Below are positions 1 through 6,367 of a stretch of DNA of 6,759 bases, piece by piece. The notes under the pieces were generated by a model. That model did no database searches. It had not been told where the DNA came from and saw only the letters and a list, made by a program, of their open reading frames with translations. Within the stretch, counting starts at the first letter, position 1. Each line of letters starts with the position of its first letter. The stretch covers positions 1-6,759 of the forward strand of contig WJIO01000359.1 of NCBI GenBank assembly GCA_014730235.1, given 5' to 3'. The stretch is from Candidatus Poribacteria bacterium (GTDB lineage: Bacteria; Poribacteria; DTPJ01; WJIO01). The position numbers and the translations under genes were made by a program.

Positions 1-2
1 CA

Positions 3-98
3 GATGTTGCAGTGCTTAAAGAGACACTAGCAAATGAAAATGCTACCAGGCTGTCATTCCTGCGAAACTCTTATTCCTTTTTGCTCAAGCTTTTTTAA
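3..98 (+). CDS. Possible 3' end of an upstream gene, running into a repeat
   Basis: One frame is open from the first full codon at base 3 to a TAA at 96-98, giving 31 residues that begin DVAVLKETLANENATR and end LLKLF. The first half, up to about base 50, reads like ordinary soluble-protein sequence. The second half is encoded by the inverted-repeat element starting near base 51, and its stop codon lies in the central palindrome of that element. If the frame is real, the repeat supplied the C-terminus, either by truncating a longer protein or by extending it. The other two forward frames close early (TAG at 28-30, TAA at 17-19). Too little is visible to name a family, and the region could simply be non-coding. 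Confidence 0.35.
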   Translation, partial: DVAVLKETLANENATRLSFLRNSYSFLLKLF

Positions 99-163
99 AA
101 AGCTTGAAGCAGGAATCCAGAAGATCTCCATAAAGACTGAATTCCTGCTTCCGCAGGAATGAA
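51..163. repeat. REP/MITE-like composite inverted-repeat element
   Basis: The 8-base word ATTCCTGC or its complement GCAGGAAT occurs four times in alternating orientation: 56-63 (+), 109-116 (-), 141-148 (+) and 153-160 (-). The outer ends form an 11-base perfect inverted repeat, 54-64 with 152-162. Bases 141-160 form a perfect 8-bp hairpin with a TTCC loop. Bases 86-106 form a near-perfect palindrome around AAGCTT, with 10-base arms and one central base. A further ATTCCT at 73-78 lets 73-90 pair imperfectly with 102-116. The word CTGTCATTCCTGCG followed by GCAGGAATCCAG resembles dispersed palindromic repeats known from many proteobacterial-type genomes. There is no coding capacity for a transposase, so any mobility would depend on an enzyme encoded elsewhere. 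As RNA it would fold into two adjacent hairpins and could protect or end an upstream transcript, but no clear U-tract follows. Confidence 0.75.
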
Positions 164-240
164 AATATAAAAAAGTTTCTTATCTTTACCACAATAAACC
201 CGGAAGAACCATAAATGTTTTAGGAGAAAAGGAAAAAAGT

Positions 241-1716
241 ATGAAAGTCGCAAAATTCTTTATGTTTATTTTAATTCTTATATTCACACAAAGCCCTAAA
301 ATATCTTCAAATCTACAAGCTGATGAAAATGCGATAAAGGATAAAGATATTACAGAGGCTGTTTATAGACAATTGCTGTTGGATGAGGCTGTTCCTTCTT
401 ACCTTATTGACATAGAGACAAAAGAGGGTGTGGTAACTCTTTCCGGTTCAGTAAATAATATTCTGGCAAAAGAACGTGCTTTAACGGTTGCAGGATCGGT
501 AAGAGGAGTTCGCTCAAAGATAGATAGACTGGAAGTCAAACCCAAAAAGCGATCTGATGAGCAAATTCGCAAAGATGTAATCAAAGCTTTGAAAACTGAC
601 CCGGCTACTGAATTAATGGAAGTAAACGCAAAAGTTAATAAAGGTGTTGTCACACTTATTGGTAGGGTTGAATCATATGCAGAGCGAAACCTCTGCGCCG
701 AAGTAGCAAAAGGGGTCAAAGGCGTTACTGATTTAAAAAACGAAGTTGAAGTTAATTATAAACATGAACGGCCAGATGAAGATATTAAAAATGATATAAA
801 ACGTCGTCTTGATTTTGATGTATGGATTGACAGTCCCGTATCAGTAGATGTAAAAAATGGTGAGGTTACACTTGAGGGAAGCGTTGTAAGTGAATTTGCA
901 AAACAGCGAGTTAAATCCAAATCATGGGTTGCAGGAGTAAAATCAGTTGATGCGGAATCATTAGAAATAAAGTGGTGGATGCGGAATGAAATGGAACGCA
1001 AAAAACGCTATAGTAATCTTTCTGACGAGGATATAAAGAGTGCTGTTCAGGACGCTTTTAAGTATGATCCAAGAATTTTACCCTTTACGATTGAAGCCAA
1101 TGTCGATAATGGAGTTTTGATAATTACCGGAGACGTAAGCAATTTAAAAGCCAAATATGCCGCTGAAGAAAACGCAAAAAATACCATTGGGGTTTGGCGC
1201 GTTATAAATCGTATACGCGTGCGACCAAAGGCTTATATTAGGGAACTTAGTGTCTCTATGGAAAAAGATAGAGAGGCAACTATAGCGATAGAAAATGCTC
1301 TGTCAAGAGATCCATATATAGATTCTTATGATATAACGGTTTATGTTCATAATAGTAAAGCCAGATTGTATGGAACAGTGGATTCACAGTTTGAAAAATA
1401 TCATACTGAAGATATAGTTTCACGTGTTAAAGGGGTAGCTGAAATAGAAAATTATATTAAATATCATAAAAAATGGAAGCAGAAAGATGATCTGGAGATT
1501 AAACAGGATATTAGGGATGAACTTTTCTGGAGCCCGTTTGTTGACAGTGATGAGATAAAGATTGATGTTGAGGATGGCACAGCAACGCTGAAAGGTACTG
1601 TTGGTACATGGTTTGAATTCAATAAGGCCCAGGAGAATGCTTTTGAAGGTGGTGCTAGATGGGTAAAGAATAATCTTAAGGTAGAATTTGGACCCATATA
1701 TTATTTACCTTTATAA
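241..1716 (+). CDS. Exported protein with six tandem BON domains
   Basis: This 491-residue protein opens with a signal-peptide-like segment (KVAKF, then a hydrophobic stretch at about 6-16, plausible cleavage after the Ala at 27). No lipobox cysteine is present, so it is probably periplasmic or secreted. The rest is six BON (OsmY-type) repeats at about 36-100, 105-172, 178-244, 261-328, 343-408 and 417-482. Each has the pattern of a D/E-x-x-I helix, then 'V-x-x-G-x-V-x-L-x-G-x-V', then 'G-V-x-x-V-x-N-x-(I/L)-x-V'. The key glycines fall at 69, 141, 213, 297, 378 and 452, a spacing of 72-84. The linker between repeats 3 and 4 is longer and basic (around WWMRNEMERKK). BON domains are known to associate with membranes or phospholipids, and OsmY is induced by osmotic stress. 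Two or three copies are usual, so six is high. The ATG has AAAAGGA seven bases upstream. A role in envelope stress or surface binding is inferred; no enzyme motif is seen. Confidence 0.9.
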   Translation: MKVAKFFMFILILIFTQSPKISSNLQADENAIKDKDITEAVYRQLLLDEAVPSYLIDIETKEGVVTLSGSVNNILAKERALTVAGSVRGVRSKIDRLEVKPKKRSDEQIRKDVIKALKTDPATELMEVNAKVNKGVVTLIGRVESYAERNLCAEVAKGVKGVTDLKNEVEVNYKHERPDEDIKNDIKRRLDFDVWIDSPVSVDVKNGEVTLEGSVVSEFAKQRVKSKSWVAGVKSVDAESLEIKWWMRNEMERKKRYSNLSDEDIKSAVQDAFKYDPRILPFTIEANVDNGVLIITGDVSNLKAKYAAEENAKNTIGVWRVINRIRVRPKAYIRELSVSMEKDREATIAIENALSRDPYIDSYDITVYVHNSKARLYGTVDSQFEKYHTEDIVSRVKGVAEIENYIKYHKKWKQKDDLEIKQDIRDELFWSPFVDSDEIKIDVEDGTATLKGTVGTWFEFNKAQENAFEGGARWVKNNLKVEFGPIYYLPL

Positions 1717-1723
1717 ATCCAGT

Positions 1724-1746
1724 TTTTCCGACTTAAGTGTGGAAAA
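1724..1746 (+). other. Weak stem-loop after the BON gene
   Basis: Eight bases after the BON stop codon, TTTTCC (1724-1729) can pair with GGAAAA (1741-1746). AC/GT can pair inside, closing a TTAA loop across a small internal loop. The stem is AT-rich and is followed by A-rich rather than T-rich sequence, so it is a poor intrinsic terminator. It may stabilise the 3' end of the message or mean nothing. No convincing promoter was found between here and the protease gene, so read-through from the BON gene remains possible. Confidence 0.25.
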
Positions 1747-1836
1747 TTAAAACGGAAGGGTGAATCAGACCAAGTCTTTTGCAATTTTTATTTCCACACA
1801 AAATCCGGTAGAGCCAAAGAAATTAATTATAAATAC

Positions 1837-1842
1837 GAGGAG
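1837..1842 (+). promoter_or_regulatory. Ribosome binding site that fixes the protease start
   Basis: GAGGAG lies seven bases before the ATG at 1850, which is ideal Shine-Dalgarno spacing. The longer in-frame candidate, GTG at 1760, has its only purine-rich stretch (GGAAGG) directly abutting the codon, too close to act. The 30 residues between the two starts have no counterpart in what is known of the family, whose members begin with the type of sequence seen after 1850 (a short leader, then a 'LP-x-E-x-L-R' motif). Confidence 0.85.
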
Positions 1843-1849
1843 AATAGAA

Positions 1850-4282
1850 ATGTCTTTGAATATAGTTGAATTACCACCAGAAGAATTAAGAAAAGTCTGC
1901 GAGCCTGGCCAATTTGATTTTGAATGCACTTCCGAAATCAAACCATTGGGGAAAACCATTGGTCAGGACAGGGCCTTACAAGCTATTGAATTTGGTGTCG
2001 GTATAAAAAGTCATGGTTATAATATATACGCCCTCGGCCCTACTGGTACAGGAAAGACCAGCTTTATTAAAAAATTTCTGGAGGATAAAGCAAAGGAACT
2101 CCCTACACCTGATGATTGGTGTTATGTAAACAACTTTTCAGACAATAATAAACCGGATGCAATCAGGCTACCTGCTGGCAAAGGTTCTGAATTTAAAAAA
2201 GATATGAAAAACCTTCTGGAGCATCTTAAAGATGAGATACCCAGAGCGTTGGAAGCTGAAAATTTTGAGAACGAAAGAAACGATATTCTTCAGGAATATC
2301 AGCAAAAAAGAACCGAAAAAACCTCAAAACTTGAGGAAGAAGCGAATCAAGCCGGATTTGTCCTGCGCGGCTCTCCTACAGGTTTGTTACTCTATCCTGC
2401 CTCTGATGGGAAACCTCTCTCAAAGGAACAACTAGAACAGTTAAATTCGGAACAAAAGCAGGAAATTCAAAAAAAAGCTTCAGAATTCCAGGATAAAATA
2501 TCCTCCACCATGCGTGAAATAAGGGAGATGGAAAGAGCGGCAAAGGAAAAGGTTCATAAACTGGAACAGGACACTGTTATCTTTGCCGTTGGACATTTTA
2601 TTGACGAATTAAAAGAGAAATATGATCAATTCTCACAGGTGATTTCTTATCTGGAGCATGTCCAGCAGGATGTGGTAGATAACATACATGAATTTAAAAC
2701 CTCCCAATCAGGAGATAGAAATAAAAGGCAAAATAAGATCCCGGGATTGCCAATACCCGAAGGTCAATCGTCTTTTAATAAATATAAGGTTAACCTTATA
2801 GTGGACAACTCAAAAACAGAAGGCGCTCCATTAGTAATAGAGCATAATCCAACATATCCAAACCTTATTGGCAGAATAGACAGACAGGTAAGATTAGGGG
2901 CATTAACTACAGATTTCACCATGATAAAAGCTGGTGCAATTCATAAAGCCAACGGTGGATTTCTTATAATAGATGCTGAAAGCCTGCTCAGAAAGTTATT
3001 TTCATGGGAGGGTATAAAAAGGGTCATCGAGGATAAAGAGGTAAGAATATCTGAAATTGCTCAGGAATTAAGTATGTTTAGCACGGTCTCAGTCGAACCT
3101 GAGCCTATACCTGCGGATTTAAAAATAATAATTATAGGAAGTCCCTTTATCTACTATGCCTTGTATGCCCTGGATAAGGATTTTCAAAAGCAGTTCAAGG
3201 TAATGGCCGACTTTGATACACAGATGGAAAGAACCAAAGAAAATGTATATCAATATGCAAAGTTTATATGTGCCCGATGTATTGAGGAAGAACTTCTGCA
3301 TTTCCATATCAGCGCAGTATCCAAAGTGGTAGAGTATAGCTCTGAATTAATTGGAGATAGAGAAAAGCTCAGTACCAGATTTATAGACATCGTGGATATA
3401 GTCAGGGAAGCAAGTTACTGGGCTGGTAAAAAGGATAAAGAACGGGTATATGATGAAGATGTCAAACAAGCTATTCAGGAAAAAATATATCGATCCAACA
3501 GAATAGAAAAACGCATTCAGGAACTTATAGAAGAAGGTACAATAATAGTAGATACAAAGGGCTGTGTAGCTGGTCAGGTTAATGGCCTATCCGTAATGCA
3601 GTTGGGAGACCATATGTTTGGAAAACCTTCTCGTATAACAGCCAGAACTTCCCTCGGTAATGAAGGTTTAGTAAATATTGAGAGAGAAGTCAAGATGAGT
3701 GGTAAAATCCATGATAAAGGTGTGCTTATATTATCCGGATATCTAAATGGCAAATACGCAAAGGATAAACCTATATCCCTCTCTGCCAGTATATGCTTTG
3801 AGCAGTCCTACAGTGGTGTAGAAGGTGACAGTGCATCGTCCACAGAGCTTTACGCGCTTCTTTCAAGTATATCAGATATTCCGTTGAAGCAGAATATAGC
3901 AGTAACAGGTTCTGTAAATCAGCGGGGCGAGATTCAGCCAATTGGAGGAGTTTCTCAAAAAATAGCCGGTTTCTTTGATGTCTGCAAAGCAAAGGGATTA
4001 TCGGGAAATCAGGGGGTTATGATACCGGAAAAAAATATTAAACACCTCATGCTGAGAGAGGACATAGTTGAATCTGTAAAAGAAGGTAAGTTCCATATAT
4101 ATCCGATAAAAACTATAGACCAGGGAATAGAGGTATTAACAGGTATTGAAGCAGGCGAAATACAGGAAGATGGAAACTATCCCGAGGGATCGGTGAATTA
4201 CATTGTGGATAAACGCCTTAGAGAAATGGCAGAAATGCTAAAACAATATCATATGGAAAAAAAAGAGGAAAAGGGTAAGTAG
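1850..4282 (+). CDS. Lon-type ATP-dependent protease, AAA_32/LonC-like group
   Basis: From this start the protein has 810 residues, the usual size for the cytosolic Lon-related group with an AAA_32 domain rather than the classical Lon N-domain. An N-terminal 'IGQDRALQAIEFG' segment precedes the Walker A motif GPTGTGKT (63-70). A long Glu/Lys/Gln-rich, probably coiled-coil insertion follows (about 130-280). The Walker B motif FLIIDAE is at 371-377 and a sensor-like LKIIIIGSP at about 424-432. The C-terminal Lon peptidase domain (about 565-765) has the catalytic serine in EGDSAS (S661) and the lysine in GGVSQK (K704). The Ser-Lys spacing of 43 matches that of E. coli Lon (S679/K722). ATPase and protease motifs are both intact, so an active ATP-driven peptidase is expected, unlike LonC proteins with a decayed ATPase. 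The substrate is unknown. The stop codon TAG is 10 bases before the SDR gene, so the two are probably cotranscribed. The group is sometimes annotated simply as 'ATP-binding protein'. Confidence 0.93.
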   Translation: MSLNIVELPPEELRKVCEPGQFDFECTSEIKPLGKTIGQDRALQAIEFGVGIKSHGYNIYALGPTGTGKTSFIKKFLEDKAKELPTPDDWCYVNNFSDNNKPDAIRLPAGKGSEFKKDMKNLLEHLKDEIPRALEAENFENERNDILQEYQQKRTEKTSKLEEEANQAGFVLRGSPTGLLLYPASDGKPLSKEQLEQLNSEQKQEIQKKASEFQDKISSTMREIREMERAAKEKVHKLEQDTVIFAVGHFIDELKEKYDQFSQVISYLEHVQQDVVDNIHEFKTSQSGDRNKRQNKIPGLPIPEGQSSFNKYKVNLIVDNSKTEGAPLVIEHNPTYPNLIGRIDRQVRLGALTTDFTMIKAGAIHKANGGFLIIDAESLLRKLFSWEGIKRVIEDKEVRISEIAQELSMFSTVSVEPEPIPADLKIIIIGSPFIYYALYALDKDFQKQFKVMADFDTQMERTKENVYQYAKFICARCIEEELLHFHISAVSKVVEYSSELIGDREKLSTRFIDIVDIVREASYWAGKKDKERVYDEDVKQAIQEKIYRSNRIEKRIQELIEEGTIIVDTKGCVAGQVNGLSVMQLGDHMFGKPSRITARTSLGNEGLVNIEREVKMSGKIHDKGVLILSGYLNGKYAKDKPISLSASICFEQSYSGVEGDSASSTELYALLSSISDIPLKQNIAVTGSVNQRGEIQPIGGVSQKIAGFFDVCKAKGLSGNQGVMIPEKNIKHLMLREDIVESVKEGKFHIYPIKTIDQGIEVLTGIEAGEIQEDGNYPEGSVNYIVDKRLREMAEMLKQYHMEKKEEKGK

Positions 4283-4292
4283 GGGGGAAGAT

Positions 4293-5051
4293 ATGAGATC
4301 AATGGATGACAAAGTTGCTTTGGTAACTGGTGGAAGTTCTGGCATAGGTAAAGCTGCTGCCATAGCTTTTGCCAGAGAAGGGGCAAAGGTTGTTATAGCC
4401 GACATTCAAGCTGATAAAGGTATGGAAACATCCCGGATGATTAATAAATCCTACGGTGTGTCTATATTTGTTAAAGCCGATGTTTCCAGGCAAAAGGATG
4501 TTGAAAAGATCATCAAGAGAACCGTTGAAACATATGGAAGATTGGACTGCGCGTTTAATAACGCTGGAATAGAGGGTGAACAGGCCGCAACCGCTGATTG
4601 TACAGTGGAAAATTGGGATCGTGTTATGAATATAAATCTTAGAGGTGTGTGGCTTTGTATGAAATACGAGTTGATCCAGATGATCAAGCAAAAGGTCGGC
4701 TCGATTGTCAACACATCATCCGTTGCCGGCCGCGTTGGGTTTGAAAATATTTCACCTTATACCGCCAGCAAACATGGTATTTTAGGACTTACCAAAGCAG
4801 CAGCTCTGGAATACGCCACTTCAGGGATTCGCATAAACGCTGTATGTCCTGGAGTAATACAGACGGAAATGATAGACCGTTTTACCGGTGGAGACAAAGA
4901 AAAGGAATACCAGCTAATCGCAAAAGAACCCATGAGGCGAATGGGAACTCCGGAGGAAGTAGCCGAAGCCGTATTATGGTTATGCTCAAAAGCCGCTTCT
5001 TTTGTCACCGGTCATTCCCTTAATGTTGATGGCGGATTTGTCGCGCAATAA
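4293..5051 (+). CDS. Short-chain dehydrogenase/reductase (classical SDR)
   Basis: This 252-residue protein has the full length and all landmarks of a classical SDR with a Rossmann fold. They are the cofactor glycine motif TGGSSGIG (12-19), an acidic residue ending strand 2 (D37 in VVIAD, favouring NAD(H) over NADP(H)), the adenine-site KADV (D63), NNAG (89-92), the structural Asn in NINLRG (N115), and the catalytic Ser (S143 in TSSVAG), Tyr and Lys (YTASK, Y156 and K160). PG at 186-187 and a C-terminal NVDGGF complete the set. It should oxidise an alcohol or reduce a carbonyl in the cytosol, but the substrate-loop sequence does not reveal the substrate. Proteins of this look are annotated as glucose 1-dehydrogenase, 3-oxoacyl-ACP reductase (FabG-like) or dihydrodiol dehydrogenase. 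A G-run (4282-4287) overlapping the upstream stop supports the ATG at 4293; a second ATG at 4302 is less well spaced. It lies 10 bases after the Lon-like gene and 20 before the next gene, so it is very likely in the same operon. Confidence 0.93.
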   Translation: MRSMDDKVALVTGGSSGIGKAAAIAFAREGAKVVIADIQADKGMETSRMINKSYGVSIFVKADVSRQKDVEKIIKRTVETYGRLDCAFNNAGIEGEQAATADCTVENWDRVMNINLRGVWLCMKYELIQMIKQKVGSIVNTSSVAGRVGFENISPYTASKHGILGLTKAAALEYATSGIRINAVCPGVIQTEMIDRFTGGDKEKEYQLIAKEPMRRMGTPEEVAEAVLWLCSKAASFVTGHSLNVDGGFVAQ

Positions 5052-5071
5052 TTTAACTTGGGGGTAATTGA

Positions 5072-6211
5072 ATGATTTCAAGATTAAAAAAAGCTATAAT
5101 TTCAAAAGATAAAGAATATTTAAAACAGGTTTTATCAGATTTTGAAAAATATAATAATTGGTCTTTGATAACTGTAATAGATGATCTGCTGCCGCTGATG
5201 TTAATGGAAAGTAATCTTCGTTATGGTAGTTTTCATACAGTAAAGATGAATCTTTTCCTTAGAAGATTAGCACTTGAGGGATATTTTTCAAAGGATACCG
5301 AAAAAGAGATTCTAAGGTTAATTGCCTTTGAAATGGCGGAGCGAAATTGGGTAAGTATAACCGCAAACAGAATAAAATCTGCAAAAGATGAAGAATTCTC
5401 ATCAGTCGAGGGTATCGCCGGAATCGTAAAGGAATTGCATAGGGGCAATGTCCACAACGCGTTTTACTATGCTCTTGGTCTTCTTGAGAATGACCGTAAT
5501 GCCTTTTGTCACCTGCTTCTGAAACTGGGAGCTAATGCCATACCAAAATCACTGGGGCACAGTATATCATGCTTTTATCCGGTGGTGGAAGATATGATTG
5601 TAACAGACCATACCCACACAGATACAGCCCTTTTAACTTACATAATGTATCTTGCCCGTTACGAAGCCAATGAAGATATGATTCATAAAGAATACGGTCA
5701 TACAAAGGAAGAGATGAATTATGGTAGATTCCTGAAAATTTGCTCATATGGAACTGGCATTGTGGAAGTGCATCATACCATTACGTTTTACTTAATGGCT
5801 GAATGGGAAAAAGCTTTGTTTAATATAGATAGTGAAGTTCCATATGGAATATTGGTAGATTGGGTTGGAGAAAAAGAAACCGATGAAGAAAGAGAAAAAC
5901 GGGCAGATAAAGCCGAATACTCAGGCCATATACCTGAAACCTATGAAGAATTTGAAAGCAAATTTTCCCTTGATAATATTGATGATTCAATCCCAATGGT
6001 ATTTAGGGTAATAGAAGAAAAGCCTGAAAAATCCGTTGATTGGCTTTTCAGGATATATACTTCAAAATATGAAAACAGTTGGAATCCCCATTATTATACC
6101 AGCCTTTACTGCGCCCTTCGTTTTTACATTGAAGATGTTATAGATGATAAAATCGCATGCCGAATGGGCATGGATCAGGCGTTAAAATATTTCGCAAAGG
6201 GTATAAGATAA
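5072..6211 (+). CDS. Unrecognised 379-residue, mainly helical protein with conserved-looking histidines
   Basis: I do not recognise this protein with confidence. It has no signal peptide or membrane segment, and its pattern of amphipathic helices suggests an all-alpha, perhaps repeat-type cytosolic fold. Histidines sit in motif-like settings: YGSFHTVK (H55), NVHNAF (H128), LGHSISC (H163), DHTHTD (H180, H182) and VEVHHT (H234, H235). Such spacing is common in metal-binding or redox enzymes. A distant likeness to the questin-oxidase (DUF4243) type, which also has His motifs in a helical fold of similar length, is possible. That is from memory of the pattern only. A charged, low-complexity stretch (about 266-285, rich in Glu and Lys) divides the helical core from a C-terminal part rich in Tyr and Trp. 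GGGGGT (5060-5065) stands six bases before the ATG, and the SDR stop is 20 bases upstream, so cotranscription with the SDR and protease is likely. A partner or enzyme in the same pathway as the SDR is an inference. Confidence 0.8.
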   Translation: MISRLKKAIISKDKEYLKQVLSDFEKYNNWSLITVIDDLLPLMLMESNLRYGSFHTVKMNLFLRRLALEGYFSKDTEKEILRLIAFEMAERNWVSITANRIKSAKDEEFSSVEGIAGIVKELHRGNVHNAFYYALGLLENDRNAFCHLLLKLGANAIPKSLGHSISCFYPVVEDMIVTDHTHTDTALLTYIMYLARYEANEDMIHKEYGHTKEEMNYGRFLKICSYGTGIVEVHHTITFYLMAEWEKALFNIDSEVPYGILVDWVGEKETDEEREKRADKAEYSGHIPETYEEFESKFSLDNIDDSIPMVFRVIEEKPEKSVDWLFRIYTSKYENSWNPHYYTSLYCALRFYIEDVIDDKIACRMGMDQALKYFAKGIR

Positions 6212-6367
6212 TACTAACGGTTAAAAAGTAGATTGAAAATCATGAATAAGGTAATCGTTAAAAATGGTGGAACTGTTTAACGCTGTCAAAATGGAGAATA
6301 TACCCGGAAAACCACCAATAGCGGCTATTTTCCGGTGGCAGCAAAGAATTAAAGGAGAAATTTCAAA
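6212..6367 (+). promoter_or_regulatory. Structured leader before the Met-rich gene
   Basis: This 156-base gap contains several competing pairings. CCGGAAAA (6304-6311) and TTTTCCGG (6328-6335) form a perfect 8-bp stem with a 16-base loop. CCACC (6312-6316) can instead pair with GGTGG at 6334-6338 or with another GGTGG at 6266-6270. AATAGC/GCTATT (6317-6322 with 6324-6329) forms a nested hairpin. GCTG (6282-6285) and CAGC (6339-6342) can close the whole. The structure ends about ten bases before the ribosome binding site AAAGGAG (6351-6357), which is ten bases from the ATG. There is no T-tract after the hairpin, so it is not a standard terminator. It matches no riboswitch class I can name. A possible -35 (TTGAAA, 6233-6238) lacks a good -10. 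A 12-codon frame at 6242-6280 lacks a ribosome binding site. Confidence 0.4.

Noticed and set aside
51-163. CRISPR array
   Set aside because: The repeated word is only 8 bases, alternates in orientation and has irregular spacing, which fits paired palindromes rather than direct repeats with spacers.
185-216. A promoter for the BON gene (TTTACC and CATAAAT)
   Set aside because: The -35 match is poor and the spacing is about 19-20 bases. AT-rich DNA gives such matches by chance.
2232-2435. A 67-codon plus-strand frame inside the protease gene
   Set aside because: It is a shifted reading of the Lys/Glu-rich insertion, with no ribosome binding site and low-complexity sequence.
4299-5008. Three minus-strand frames of 83-130 codons opposite the SDR
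   Set aside because: They lie wholly inside a clearly coding SDR with all family motifs and show no recognisable protein features.
6242-6280. A 12-codon frame (MNKVIVKNGGTV) as a leader peptide
   Set aside because: There is no Shine-Dalgarno sequence before it and no codon run such as regulatory leader peptides use. Chance frames this short are common.
6304-6335. The perfect 8-bp stem as an intrinsic terminator
   Set aside because: No T-tract follows the stem; the next bases are TGGCAGCAAAG. The hairpin lies near the start of a gene rather than at a clean transcript end.
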